Source: Piscicola geometra
Lineage: Eukaryota; Annelida; Clitellata; Hirudinida; Piscicolidae
Length of the DNA stretch: 64,000 nt
NCBI GenBank assembly: GCA_943735955.1
Contig: CALSEQ010000043.1
Span: 687,001-751,000 of the forward strand
Direction: 5' to 3'
Below the pieces are notes generated by a model that worked only from the letters and a program-made list of their open reading frames with translations, was not told the DNA's origin and did not search any database. The translations under genes were made by a program, and so were the position numbers. This document shows positions 12,601 through 27,400 of this stretch, in pieces. How positions within the stretch are numbered: position 1 is the first letter of the stretch; each line of letters starts with the position of its first letter.

Positions 12601-15600
12601 TTTTCAGAAAATTTGTTTTCTGAACACCTCAGTATAGGATCAGAGAAGAGCTTAAGAGCCCGTCGAAACTCTGTGAGTGAGCGGATCCAAACGGTTCGGC
12701 GCCCAAAAAGTTCAACCGGCAATGGCCGCAAGGTTCATTGCTCAGTACTTTGAGGATACCGGACAAAGTGGAACAGACCTTGCTCTATGTCAACCCGGGC
12801 TAGAACCCCACAGGCTTGCATAGAGTGTAGGATCGGTCACTGCCCCTGGATGCCTATGATAGGCCGCTGATCCTTACTCTCACCCACACACATGAGACAG
12901 TCCGAGGCCAATACGGCGCCAATTTTTTTACTTCTTTATCTTTACTCACCATGCACCCCAACACCAAATCTTTTTTACCCCCCAACCAAACCTACAGGCA
13001 AATGGTTGTCCTCACTGTCTCACCCTAATCCCAACCCCACACACATGGACAGCGCGAAAGATCCATGGAGGATACACCGAACACCCCCACTGTTGTCACA
13101 CAGCGATTTTTCACTTTCTCTGAAAGTTTCATTTTGATCGATAGGTGCCTCACTACTCTGTTGATAGCCTAGACGGCTGCTTTCTCTGTTTCCCTCACCG
13201 GAAATTTTTCCTACTTTAGGGGATTTTTCCTACGAGAACTCTGGGGCTTTTCAGAAAATTTGTTTTCTGAACACTTCAGTATAGGATCAGAGAAGAGCTT
13301 AAGAGCCCGTCGAAACTCTGTGAATGAGCAGATCCAAACGGTCCGGCGCCCAAAAAGTCCAACCGGCAATGGCCGCAAGGTTCATTGCTCAGTACTTTGA
13401 GGATACCGGACAAAGTGGAACAGACCTTGCTCTATGTCAACCTGGGCTAAAACCCCACAGGCTTCCATAGAGTGTAGGATCGGTCACTGCCACTGGATGC
13501 CTCTGATAGGCCGCTGATCCTCACTCCCATTCACACACATGAGACAGTCCGAGACCAATACAGCGCCAATTTTTTTACTTCTTTATCTTTACTCACCATG
13601 CACCCCCACACCCAATCCTTTTTACCCCCCAACCAAACCTACAGGCAAATGGTTGTCCTCACTGTCTCACCCTAATCCCAACCCCACACACATGGACAGC
13701 GCGAAAGATCCATGGAGGATACACCGAACACTCCCACTGTTGTCACACAGCGATTTGTCACTTTCTTTGAAAGTTTCATTTTGATCGATAGGTGCCTCAC
13801 CACTCTGTTGATAGCCTAGACGGCTGCCTTCTCTGTTTCCCTCACCGGAAATTTTTCCTACTCTAGGGGATTTTTCCTACGAGAACTCTGGGGCTTTACA
13901 GAAAATTTGTTTTCTGAACACCTCAGTATAGGATCAGAGAAGAGCTTAAGAGCCCGTCGAAATTCTGTGAGTGAGCGGATCCAAACGGTCCGGCGCCCAA
14001 AAAATTCAACCGGCAATGGCCGCAAGGTTCATTGCTCAGTACTTTGAGGATACCGTACAAAGTGGAACAGACCTTGCTCTATGTCAACCCGGGCTGAAAC
14101 CCCACAGGCTTCCATAGAGTGTAGGATCGGTCACTGCCCCTGGATGCCTATGATAGGCCGCTGATCCTTACTCCCATTCACACACATGAGACAGTCCGAG
14201 ACCAATACGGCGCCAATTTTTTTACTTCTTTATCTTTACTCACCATGCACCCCCACACCAAATCCTTTTTACCCCCCAACCAAACCTACAGGCAAATGGT
14301 TGTCCTCACTGTCTCACCCTACTCCCAACCCCACACACATGGACAGCGCTAGATCCATGGAGGATACACCGAACACCCCCACTGTTATCACACAGCGATT
14401 TGTCACTTTAACTGAAAGTTTCATTTCCATCGATAGGTGCCTCACCACTCTGTTGATAGCCTAGACGGCTGCTTTCTCTGTTTCCCTCGCCGGAAATTTT
14501 CCCTACTCTAGGGGATTTTTCCTACGAGAACTCTGGTGCTTTTCAGAAAATTTGTTTTCTGAACACCTCAGTATAGGATCAGAAAAGAGCTTAAGAGCCC
14601 GTGGAAACTCTGTGAGTGAGCGGATCCAAACGGTCCGGCACCCAAAAAGTCAAACCGGCAATGGCCGCAAGGTTCTTTGCTCAGTACTTCGAGGATACCG
14701 AACAATGTGGAACAGACCTTGCTCTATGTCAACCCGGGCTAAAACCTCACACGCTTGCATAGAGTGTAGGATCGGTCACTGCCCCTGGATGCCTATGATA
14801 GGCCGCTGATCCTTACTCCCACCCACACACATGAGACAGTCCGAGGCCAATACGGCGCCAATTTTTTTACTTCTTTATCTTTACTCCCCATGCACCCCCA
14901 CACCAAATCCTTTTTACCCCCCAACCAAACCTACAGGCAAATGGTTGTCCTCACTGTCTCACCCTAATCCCAACCCCACACACATGGACAGCGCGAAAGA
15001 TCCATGGAGGATACACCGAACACCCCCACTGTTGTCACACAGCGATTTGTCACTTTCTCTGAAAGTTTCATTTTGATCGATAGGTGCCTCACCACTCTGT
15101 TGATAGCCTAGACGGCTGCTTTCTCTATTTCCCTCACCGGAAATTTTTCCTACTCTAGAGGATTTTTCCTACGAGAACTCTGGTGCTTTTCAGAAAATTT
15201 GTTTTCTGAACACCTCAGTATAGGATCAGAGAAGAGCTTAAGAGCCCGTCGAAACTCTGTGAGTGAGCGGATCCAAACGGTTCGGCGCCCAAAAAGTTCA
15301 ACCGGCAATGGCCGCAAGGTTCATTGCTCAGTACTTTGAGGATACCGGACAAAGTGGAACAGACCTTGCTCTATGTCAACCCGGGCTAGAACCCCACAGG
15401 CTTGCATAGAGTGTAGGATCGGTCACTGCCCCTGGATGCCTATGATAGGCCGCTGATCCTTACTCTCACCCACACACATGAGACAGTCCGAGGCCAATAC
15501 GGCGCCAATTTTTTTACTTCTTTATCTTTACTCACCATGCACCCCAACACCAAATCCTTTTTACCCCCCAACCAAACCTACAGGCAAATGGTTGTCCTCA

Positions 15601-18056
15601 CTGTCTCACCCTAATCCCAACCCCACACACATGGACAGCGCGAAAGATCCATGGAGGATACACCGAACACCCCACTGTTGTCACACAGCGATTTTTCACT
15701 TTCTCTGAAAGTTTCATTTTGATCGATAGGTGCCTCACTACTCTGTTGATAGCCTAGACGGCTGCTTTCTCTGTTTCCCTCACCGGAAATTTTTCCTACT
15801 TTAGGGGATTTTTCCTACGAGAACTCTGGGGCTTTTCAGAAAATTTGTTTTCTGAACACCTCAGTATAGGATCAGAGAAGAGCTTAAGAGCCCGTCGAAA
15901 CTCTGTGAGTGAGCAGATCCAAACGGTCCGGCGCCCAAAAAGTCCAACCGGCAATGGCCGCAAGGTTCATTGCTCAGTACTATGAGGATACCGGACAAAG
16001 TGGAACAGACCTTGCTCTATGTCAACCCGGGCTAAAACCCCACAGGCTTGCATAGAGTGTAGGATCGGTCACTGCCCCTGGATGCCTATGATAGGCCGCT
16101 GATCCTTACTCCCACCCACACACATGAGACAGTCCGAGGCCAATACGGCGCCAATTTTTTTACTTCTTTATCTTTACTCCCCATGCACCCCCACACCAAA
16201 TCCTTTTTACCCCCCAACCAAACCTACAGGCAAATGGTTGTCCTCACTGTCTCACCCTAATCCCAACCCCACACACATGGACAGCGCGAAAGATCCATGG
16301 AGGATACACCGAACTGTTGTCACACAGCGATTTTTCACTTTCTCTGAAAGTTTCATTTTGATCGATAGGTGCCTCACTACTCTGTTGATAGCCTAGACGG
16401 CTGCTTTCTCTGTTTCCCTCACCGGAAATTTTTCCTACTTTAGGGGATTTTTCCTACGAGAACTCTGGGGCTTTTCAGAAAATTTGTTTTCTGAACACCT
16501 CAGTATAGGATCAGAGAAGAGCTTAAGAGCCCGTCGAAACTCTGTGAGTGAGCAGATCCAAACGGTCCGGCGCCCAAAAAGTCCAACCGGCAATGGCCGC
16601 AAGGTTCATTGCTCAGTACTTTGAGGATACCGGACAAAGTGGAACAGACCTTGCTCTATGTCAACCCGGGCTAAAACCCCACAGGCTTGCATAGAGTGTA
16701 GGATCGGTCACTGCCCCTGGATGCCTATGATAGGCCGCTGATCCTTACTCCCACCCACACACATGAGACAGTCCGAGGCCAATACGGCGCCAATTTTTTT
16801 ACTTCTTTATCTTTACTCCCCATGCACCCCCACACCAAATCCTTTTTACCCCCCAACCAAACCTACAGGCAAATGGTTGTCCTCACTGTCTCACCCTAAT
16901 CCCAACCCCACACACATGGACAGCGCGAAAGATCCATGGAGGATACACCGAACACCCCCACTGTTGTCACACAGCGATTTTTCACTTTCTCTGAAAGTTT
17001 CATTTTGATCGATAGGTGCCTCACTACTCTGTTGATAGCCTAGACGGCTGCTTTCTCTGTTTCCCTCACCGGAAATTTTTCCTACTTTAGGGGATTTTTC
17101 CTACGAGAACTCTGGGGCTTTTCAGAAAATTTGTTTTCTGAACACTTCAGTATAGGATCAGAGAAGAGCTTAAGAGCCCGTCGAAACTCTGTGAGTGAGC
17201 AGATCCAAACGGTCCGGCGCCCAAAAAGTCCAACCGGCAATGGCCGCAAGGTTCATTGCTCAGTACTTTGAGGATACCGGACAAAGTGGAACAGACCTTG
17301 CTCTATGTCAACCCGGGCTAGAACCCCACAGGCTTGCATAGAGTGTAGGATCGGTCACTGCCCCTGGATGCCTATGATAGGCCGCTGATCCTTACTCTCA
17401 CCCACACACATGAGACAGTCCGAGGCCAATACGGCGCTAATTTTTTTACTTCTTTATCTTTACTCACCATGCACCCCAACACCAAATCTTTTTTACCCCC
17501 CAACCAAACCTACAGGCAAATGGTTGTCCTCACTGTCTCACCCTAATCCCAACCCCACACACATGGACAGCGCGAAAGATCCATGGAGGATACACCGAAC
17601 ACCCCCACTGTTGTCACACAGCGATTTTTCACTTTCTCTGAAAGTTTCATTTTGATCGATAGGTGCCTCACTACTCTGTTGATAGCCTAGACGGCTGCTT
17701 TCTCTGTTTCCCTCACCGGAAATTTTTCCTACTTTAGGGGATTTTTCCTACGAGAACTCTGGGGCTTTTCAGAAAATTTGTTTTCTGAACACTTCAGTAT
17801 AGGATCAGAGAAGAGCTTAAGAGCCCGTCGAAACTCTGTGAATGAGCAGATCCAAACGGTCCGGCGCCCAAAAAGTCCAACCGGCAATGGCCGCAAGGTT
17901 CATTGCTCAGTACTTTGAGGATACCGGACAAAGTGGAACAGACCTTGCTCTATGTCAACCTGGGCTAAAACCCCACAGGCTTCCATAGAGTGTAGGATCG
18001 GTCACTGCCACTGGATGCCTCTGATAGGCCGCTGATCCTCACTCCCATTCACACAC
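9680..18056 (+). repeat. Mixed block with 3859-bp (six-unit) and 4518-bp (seven-unit) repeats
   Basis: There are thirteen units. Units at 9680 and 10327 return at 13539 and 14186, 3859 bp later, with shared rare variants: CTTTACAGAAAA (10035, 13900 area), ACCGTACAAAG and the contracted GCGCTAGATCC (10490, 14350 area). Units at 12892 and 17410, 4518 bp apart, share CACCCCAACACC, GAATGAGCAGATC and CAACCTGGGC. Units at 10972, 11611 and 16124 carry deletions of 8, 13 and 8 bp in the same small segment. The overlapping periods suggest several successive rearrangements. Confidence 0.8.
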
Positions 18057-20642
18057 ATGAGACAGTCCGAGACCAATACAGCGCCAATTTTTTTACTTCT
18101 TTATCTTTACTCACCATGCACCCCCACACCAAATCCTTTTTACCCCCCAACCAAACCTACAGGCAAATGGTTGTCCTCACTGTCTCACCCTACTCCCAAC
18201 CCCACACACATGGACAGCGCGAGAGATCCATGGAGGATACACCGAACACCCCCACTGTTATCACACAGCGATTTGTCACTTTAACTGAAAGTTTCATTTC
18301 GATCGATAGGTGCCTCACCACTCTGTTGATAGCCTAGACGGCTGCTTTCTCTGTTTCCCTGACCGGAAATTTTTCCTACTCTAGGGGATTTTTCCTACGA
18401 GAACTCTGGGGCTTTTCAGAAAATTTGTTTTCTGAACACCTCAGTATAGGATCAGAGAAGAGCTTAAGAGCCCGTCGAAATTCTGTGAGTGAGCGGATAC
18501 AAACGGTCCGGCGCCCAAAAATTCAACCGGCAATGGCCGCAAGGTTCATTGCTCAGTACTTTGAGGATACCGTACAAAGTGGAACAGACCTTGCTCTATG
18601 TCAACCCGGGCTGAAACCCCACAGGCTTCCATAGAGTGTAGGATCGGTCACTGCCCCTGGATGCCTATGATAGGCCGCTGATCCTTACTCCCATTCACAC
18701 ACATGAGACAGTCCGAGACCAATACGGCGCCAATTTTTTTACTTCTTTATCTTTACTCACCATGCACCCCCACACCAAATCCTTTTTACCCCCCAACCAA
18801 ACCTACAGGCAAATGGTTGTCCTCACTGTCTCACCCTACTCCCAACCCCACACACATGGACAGCGCGAAAGATCCATGGAGGATACACCGAACACCCCCA
18901 CTGTTATCACACAGCGATTTGTCACTTTAACTGAAAGTTTCATTTCGATCGATAGGTGCCTCATCACTCTGTTGATAGCCTAGACGGCTGCTTTCTCTGT
19001 TTCCCTCGCCGGAAATTTTCCCTACTCTAGGGGATTTTTCCTACGAGAACTCTGGTGCTTTTCAGAAAATTTGTTTTCTGAACACCTCAGTATAGGATCA
19101 GAAAAGAGCTTAAGAGCCCGTCGAAACTCTGAGAGTGAGCGGATCCAAACGGTCCGGCACCCAAAAAGTCAAACCGGCAATGGCCGCAAGGTTCTTTGCT
19201 CAGTACTTCGAGGATACCGGACAAAGTGGAACAGACCTTGCTCTATGTCAACCCGGGCTAAAACCCCACAGGCTTGCATAGAGTGTAGGATCGGTCACTG
19301 CCCCTGGATGCCTATGATAGGCCGCTGATCCTTACTCCCACCCACACACATGAGACAGTCCGAGGCCAATACGGCGCCAATTTTTTTACTTCTTTATCTT
19401 TACTCCCCATGCACCCCCACACCAAATCCTTTTTACCCCCCAACCAAACCTACAGGCAAATGGTTGTCCTCACTGTCTCACCCTACTCCCAACCCCACAC
19501 ACATGGACAGCGCGAGAGATCCATGGAGGATACACCGAACACCCCCACTGTTATCACACAGCGATTTGTCACTTTAACTGAAAGTTTCATTTCGATCGAT
19601 AGGTGCCTCACCACTCTGTTGATAGCCTAGACGGCTGCTTTCTCTGTTTCCCTGACCGGAAATTTTTCCTACTCTAGGGGATTTTTCCTACGAGAACTCT
19701 GGGGCTTTTCAGAAAATTTGTTTTCTGAACACCTCAGTATAGGATCAGAGAAGAGCTTAAGAGCCCGTCGAAATTCTGTGAGTGAACGGATACAAACGGT
19801 CCGGCGCCCAAAAATTCAACCGGCATTGGCCGCAAGGTTCATTGCTCAGTACTTTGAGGATACCGTACAAAGTGGAACAGACCTTGCTCTATGTCAACCC
19901 GGGCTGAAACCCCACAGGCTTCCATAGAGTGTAGGATCGGTCACTGCCCCTGGATGCCTATGATAGGCCGCTGATCCTTACTCCCATTCACACACATGAG
20001 ACAGTCCGAGACCAATACGGCGCCAATTTTTTTACTTCTTTATCTTTACTCACCATGCACCCCCACAACAAATCCTTTTTACCCCCCAACCAAACCTACA
20101 GGCAAATGGTTGTCCTCACTGTCTCACCCTACTCCCAACCCCACACACATGGACAGCGCGAAAGATCCATGGAGGATACACCGAACACCCCCACTGTTAT
20201 CACACAGCGATTTGTCACTTTAACTGAAAGTTTCATTTCGATCGATAGGTGCCTCACCACTCTGTTGATAGCCTAGACGGCTGCTTTCTCTGTTTCTCTC
20301 GCCGGAAATTTTCCCTACTCTAGGGGATTTTTCCTACGAGAACTCTGGGGCTTTTCAGAAAATTTGTTTTCTGAACACCTCAGTATAGGATCAGAGAAGA
20401 GCTTAAGAGCCCGTCGAAACTCTGTGAGTGAGCAGATCCAAACGGTCCGGCGCCCAAAAAGTCCAACCGGCAATGGCCGCAAGGTTCATTGCTCAGTACT
20501 TTGAGGATACCGGACAAAGTGGAACAGACCTTGCTCTATGTCAACCCGGGCTGAAACCCCACAGGCTTCCATAGAGTGTAGGATCGGTCACTGCCCCTGG
20601 ATGCCTATGATAGGCCGCTGATCCTTACTCCCATTCACACAC
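18057..20642 (+). repeat. 1293-bp dimer higher-order repeat, two copies
   Basis: Units at 18057 and 19350 share CCCTGACCGG, GGATACAAACGG and the one-base-shorter CCCAAAAATTCAACC, all 1293 bp apart. Units at 18703 and 19996 match over their first half. From about 20345 the last unit switches to the other sequence class (GGGGCTTTT, AGCAGATCC, CATTGC, CTTTGAG), which marks a recombination junction inside a monomer. Confidence 0.82.
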
Positions 20643-23600
20643 ATGAGACAGTCCGAGACCAATACGGCGCCAATTTTTTTACTTCTTTATCTTTACTCAC
20701 CATGCACCCCCACACCAAATCCTTTTTACCCCCCAACCAAACCTACAGGCAAATGGTTGTCCTCACTGTCTCACCCTACTCCCAACCCCACACACATGGA
20801 CAGCGCGAAAGATCCATGGAGGATACACCGAACACCCCCACTGTTATCACACAGCGATTTGTCACTTTAACTGAAAGTTTCATTTCGATCGATAGGTGCC
20901 TCACCACTCTGTTGATAGCCTAGACGGCTGCTTTCTCTGTTTCTCTCGCCGGAAATTTTCCCTACTCTAGGGGATTTTTCCTACGAGAACTCTGGTGCTT
21001 TTCAGAAAATTTGTTTTCTGAACACCTCAGTATAGGATCAGAGAAGAGCTTAAGAGCCCGTCGAAACTCTGTGAGTGAGCGGATCCAAACGGTTCGGCGC
21101 CCAAAAAGTTCAACCGGCAATGGCCGCAAGGTTCATTGCTCAGTACTTTGAGGATACCGGACAAAGTGGAACAGACCTTGCTCAATGTCAACCCGGGCTA
21201 GAACCCCACAGGCTTGCATAGAGTGTAGGATCGGTCACTGCCCCTGGATGCCTATGATAGGCCGCTGATCCTTACTCTCACCCACACACATGAGACAGTC
21301 CGAGGCCAATACGGCGCTAATTTTTTTACTTCTTTATCTTTACTCACCATGCACCCCCACACCAAATCCTTTTTACCCCCCAACCAAACCTACAGGCAAA
21401 TGGTTGTCCTCACTGTCTCACCCTAATCCCAACCCCACACACATGGACAGCGCGAAAGATCCATGGAGGCTGTTGTCACACAGCGATTTTTCACTTTCTC
21501 TGAAAGTTTCATTTTGATCGATAGGTGCCTCACTACTCTGTTGATAGCCTAGACGGCTGCTTTCTCTGTTTCCCTCACCGGAAAGTTTTCCTACTTTAGG
21601 GGATTTTTCCTACGAGAACTCTGGGGCTTTTCAGAAAATTTGTTTTCTGAACACCTCAGTATAGGATCAGAGAAGAGCTTAAGAGCCCGTCGAAACTCTG
21701 TGAGTGAGCAGATCCAAACGGTCCGGCGCCCAAAAAGTCCAACCGGCAATGGCCGCAAGGTTCATTGCTCAGTACTTTGAGGATACCGGACAAAGTGGAA
21801 CAGACCTTGCTCTATGTCAACCCGGGCTAAAACCCCACAGGCTTCCATAGAGTGTAGGATCGGTCACTGCCACTGGATGCCTCTGATAGGCCGCTGATCC
21901 TTACTCTCATTCACACACATGAGACAGTCCGAGACCAATACAGCGCCAATTTTTTTACTTCTTTATCTTTACTCACCATGCACCCCCACACCAAATCCTT
22001 TTTACCCCCCAACCAAACCTACAGGCAAATGGTTGTCCTCACTTTCTCACCCTACTCCCAACCCCACACACATGGACAGCGCGAAAGATCCATGGAGGAT
22101 ACACCGAACTGTTATCACACAGCGATTTGTCACTTTAACTGAAAGTTTCATTTCGATCGATAGGTGCCTCACCACTCTGTTGATAGCCTAGACGGCTGCT
22201 TTCTCTGTTTCCCTCGCCGGAAATTTTCCCTACTCTAGGGGATTTTTCCTACGAGAACTCTGGTGCTTTTCAGAAAATTTGTTTTCTGAACACCTCAGTA
22301 TAGGATCAGAGAAGAGCTTAAGAGCCCGTTGAAATTCTGTGAGTGAGCGGATCCAAACGGTCCGGCGCCCAAAAAATTCAACCGGCAATGGCCGCAAGGT
22401 TCATTGCTCAGTACTTTGAGGATACCGTACAAAGTGGAACAGACCTTGCTCTATGTCAACCCGGGCTGAAACCCCACAGGCTTCCATAGAGTGTAGGATC
22501 GGTCACTGCCCCTGGATGCCTATGATAGGCCGCTGATCCTTACTCCCATTCACACACATGAGACAGTCCGAGACCAATACGGCGCCAATTTTTTTACTTC
22601 TTTATCTTTACTCACCATGCACCCCCACACCAAATCCTTTTTACCCCCCAACCAAACCTACAGGCAAATGGTTGTCCTCACTGTCTCACCCTACTCCCAA
22701 CCCCACACACATGGACAGCGCGAAAGATCCATGGAGGATACACCGAACACCCCCACTGTTATCACACAGCGATTTGTCACTTTAACTGAAAGTTTCATTT
22801 CGATCGATAGGTGCCTCACCACTCTGTTGATAGCCTAGACGGCTGCTTTCTCTGTTTCCCTCGCCGGAAATTTTCCCTACTCTAGGGGATTTTTCCTACG
22901 AGAACTCTGGTGCTTTTCAGAAAATTTGTTATCTGAACACCTCAGTATAGGATCAGAAAAGAGCTTAAGAGCCCGTCGAAACTCTGTGAGTGAGCGGATC
23001 CAAACGGTCCGGCACCCAAAAAGTCAAACCGGCAATGGCCGCAAGGTTCTTTGCTCAGTACTTCGAGGATACCGGACAAAGTGGAACAGACCTTGCTCTA
23101 TGTCAACCCGGGCTAATACCCCACAGGCTTGCATAGAGTGTAGGATCGGTCACTGCCCCTGGATGCCTATGATAGGCCGCTGATCCTTACTCCCACCCAC
23201 ACACATGAGACAGTCCGAGGCCAATACGGCGCCAATTTTTTTACTTCTTTATCTTTACTCCCCATGCACCCCCACACCAAATCCTTTTTACCCCCCAACC
23301 AAACCTACAGGCAAATGGTTGTCCTCACTGTCTCACCCTACTCCCAACCCCACACACATGGACAGCGCGAAAGATCCATGGAGGATACACCGAACACCTC
23401 CACTGTTATCACACAGCGATTTGTCACTTTAACTGAAAGTTTCATTTCGATCGATAGGTGCCTCACCACTCTGTTGATAGCCTAGACGGCTGCTTTCTCT
23501 GTTTCCCTCGCCGGAAATTTTCCCTACTCTAGGGGATTTTTCCTACGAGAACTCTGGTGCTTTTCAGAAAATTTGTTATCTGAACACCTCAGTATAGGAT

Positions 23601-24498
23601 CAGAAAAGAGCTTAAGAGCCCGTCGAAACTCTGTGAGTGAGCGGATCCAAACGGTCCGGCACCCAAAAAGTCAAACCGGCAATGGCCGCAAGGTTCTTTG
23701 CTCAGTACTTCGAGGATACCGGACAAAGTGGAACAGACCTTGCTCTATGTCAACCCGGGCTAATACCCCACAGGCTTGCATAGAGTGTAGGATCGGTCAC
23801 TGCCCCTGGATGCCTATGATAGGCCGCTGATCCTTACTCCCACCCACACACATGAGACAGTCCGAGGCCAATACGGCGCCAATTTTTTTACTTCTTTATC
23901 TTTACTCCCCATGCACCCCCACACCAAATCCTTTTTACCCCCCAACCAAACCTACAGGCAAATGGTTGTCCTCACTGTCTCACCCTAATCCCAACCCCAC
24001 ACACATGGACAGCGCGAAAGATCCATGGAGGATACACCGAACACCCCCACTGTTGTCACACAGCGATTTTTCACTTTCTCTGAAAGTTTCATTTTGATCG
24101 ATAGGTGCCTCACTACTCTGTTGATAGCCTAGACGGCTGCTTTCTCTGTTTCCCTCACCGGAAATTTTTCCTACTTTAGGGGATTTTTCCTACGAGAACT
24201 CTGGGGCTTTTCAGAAAATTTGTTTTCTGAACACCTCAGTATAGGATCAGAGAAGAGCTTAAGAGCCCGTCGAAACTCTGTGAGTGAGCAGATCCAAACG
24301 GTCCGGCGCCCAAAAAGTCCAACCGGCAATGGCCGCAAGGTTCATTGCTCAGTACTTTGAGGATACCGGACAAAGTGGAACAGACCTTGCTCTATGTCAA
24401 CCCGGGCTAAAACCCCACAGGCCTCCATAGAGTGTAGGATCGGTCACTGCCACTGGATGCCTCTGATAGGCCGCTGATCCTTACTCCCACCCACACAC
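20643..24498 (+). repeat. Six units including two deletion variants
   Basis: The unit at 21290 is 629 bp because 18 bp are missing near 21469. The unit at 21919 is 639 bp because 8 bp are missing near 22109. Units at 22558 and 23205 are close copies, sharing TTTGTTATCTGAA (near 22925 and 23573) and GGGCTAATACCCC (near 23109 and 23756) at 647-bp spacing. The unit at 23852 belongs to the other sequence class. Confidence 0.82.
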
Positions 24499-27400
24499 AT
24501 GAGACAGTCCGAGGCCAATACGGCGCCAATTTTTTTACTTCTTTATCTTTACTCACCATGCACCCCCACACCAAATCCTTTTTACCCCCCAACCAAACCT
24601 ACAGGCAAATGGTTGTCCTCACTGTCTCACCCTACTCCCAACCCCACACACATGGACAGCGCGAAAGATCCATGGAGGATACACCGAACACCCCCACTGT
24701 TATCACACAGCGATTTGTCACTTTAACTGAAAGTTTCATTTCGATCGATAGGTGCCTCACCACTCTGTTGATAGCCTAGACGGCTGCTTTCTCTGTTTCC
24801 CTCGCCGGAAATTTTCCCTACTCTAGGGGATTTTTCCTACGAGAACTTTGGTGCTTTTCAGAAAATTTGTTTTCTGAACACCTCAGTATAGGATCAGAAA
24901 AGAGCTTAAGAGCCCGTCGAAACTCTGTGAGTGAGCGGATCCAAACGGTCCGGCACCCAAAAAGTCAAACCGGCAATGGCCGCAAGGTTTTTTGCTCAGT
25001 ACTTCGAGGATACCGGACAAAGTGGAACAGACCTTGCTCTATGTCAACCCGGGCTAAAACCCCACAGGCTTGCATAGAGTGTAGGATCGGTCACTGCCCC
25101 TGGATGCCTATGATAGGCCGCTGATCCTTACTCCCACCCACACACATGAGACAGTCCGAGGCCAATACGGCGCCAATTTTTTTACTTCTTTATCTTTACT
25201 CACCATGCACCCCCACACCAAATACTTTTTACCCCCCAACCAAACCTACAGGCAAATGGTTGTCCTCACTGTCTCACCCTACTCCCAACCACACACACAT
25301 GGACAGCGCGAAAGATCCATGGAGGATACACCGAACACCCCCACTGTTATCACACAGCGATTTGTCACTTTAACTGAAAGTTTCATTTCGATCGATAGGT
25401 GCCTCACCACTCTGTTGATAGCCTAGACGGCTGCTTTCTCTGTTTCCCTCGCCGGAAATTTTCCCTACTCTAGGGGATTTTTCCTACGAGAACTCTGGTG
25501 CTTTTCAGAAAATTTGTTATCTGAACACCTCAGTATAGGATCAGAAAAGAGCTTAAGAGCCCGTCGAAACTCTGTGAGTGAGCGGATCCAAACGGTCCGG
25601 CACCCAAAAAGTCAAACCGGCAATGGCCGCCAGGTTCTTTGCTCAGTACTTCGAGGATACCGGACAAAGTGGAACAGACCTTGCTCTATGTCAACCCGGG
25701 CTAAAACCCCACAGGCTTGCATAGAGTGTAGGATCGGTCACTGCCCCTGGATGCCTATGATAGGCCGCTGATCCTTACTCCCACCCACACACATGAGACA
25801 GTCCGAGGCCAATACGGCGCCAATTTTTTTACTTCTTTATCTTTACTCCCCATGCACCCCCACACCAAATCCTTTTTACCCCCCAACCAAACCTACAGGC
25901 AAATGGTTGTCCTCACTGTCTCACCCTAATCCCAACCCCACACACATGGACAGCGTGAAAGATCCATGGAGGATACACCGAACACCCCCACTGTTGTCAC
26001 ACAGCGATTTTTCACTTTCTCAGAAAGTTTCATTTTGATCGATAGGTGCCTCACTACTCTGTTGATAGCCTAGACGGCTGCTTTCTCTGTTTCCCTCACC
26101 GGAAATTTTTCCTACTTTAGGGGATTTTTCCTACGAGAACTCTGGGGCTTTTCAGAAAATTTGTTTTCTGAACACCTCAGTATAGGATCAGAGAAGAGCT
26201 TAAGAGCCCGTCGAAACTCTGTGAGTGAGCAGATCCAAACGGTCCGGCACCCAAAAAGTCAAACCGGCAATGGCCGCAAGGTTTTTTGCTCAGTACTTCG
26301 AGGATACCGGACAAAGTGGAACAGACCTTGCTCTATGTCAACCCGGGCTAAAACCCCACAGGCTTGCATAGAGTGTAGGATCGGTCACTGCCCCTGGATG
26401 CCTATGATAGGCCGCTGATCCTTACTCCCACCCACACACATGAGACAGTCCGAGGCCAATACGGCGCCAATTTTTTTACTTCTTTATCTTTACTCACCAT
26501 GCACCCCCACACCAAATCCTTTTTACCCCCCAACCAAACCTACAGGCAAATGGTTGTCCTCACTGTCTCACCCTACTCCCAACCACACACACATGGACAG
26601 CGCGAAAGATCCATGGAGGATACACCGAACACCCCCACTGTTATCACACAGCGATTTGTCACTTTAACTGAAAGTTTCATTTCGATCGATAGGTGCCTCA
26701 CCACTCTGTTGATAGCCTAGACGGCTGCTTTCTCTGTTTCCCTCGCCGGAAATTTTCCTTACTCTAGGGGATTTTTCCTACGAGAACTCTGGTGCTTTTC
26801 AGAAAATTTGTTATCTGAACACCTCAGTATAGGATCAGAAAAGAGCTTAAGAGCCCGTCGAAACTCTGTGAGTGAGCGGATCCAAACGGTCCGGCACCCA
26901 AAAAGTCAAACCGGCAATGGCCGCAAGGTTCTTTGCTCAGTACTTCGAGGATACCGGACAAAGTGGAACAGACCTTGCTCTATGTCAACCCGGGCTAAAA
27001 CCCCACAGGCTTGCATAGAGTGTAGGATCGGTCACTGCCCCTGGATGCCTATGATAGGCCGCTGATCCTTACTCCCACCCACACACATGAGACAGTCCGA
27101 GGCCAATACGGCGCCAATTTTTTTACTTCTTTATCTTTACTCCCCATGCACCCCCACACCAAATCCTTTTTACCCCCCAACCAAACCTACAGGCAAATGG
27201 TTGTCCTCACTGTCTCACCCTAATCCCAACCCCACACACATGGACAGCGCGAAAGATCCATGGAGGATACACCGAACACCCCCACTGTTATCACACAGCG
27301 ATTTTTCACTTTCTCAGAAAGTTTCATTTTGATCGATAGGTGCCTCACTACTCTGTTGATAGCCTAGACGGCTGCTTTCTCTGTTTCCCTCACCGGAAAT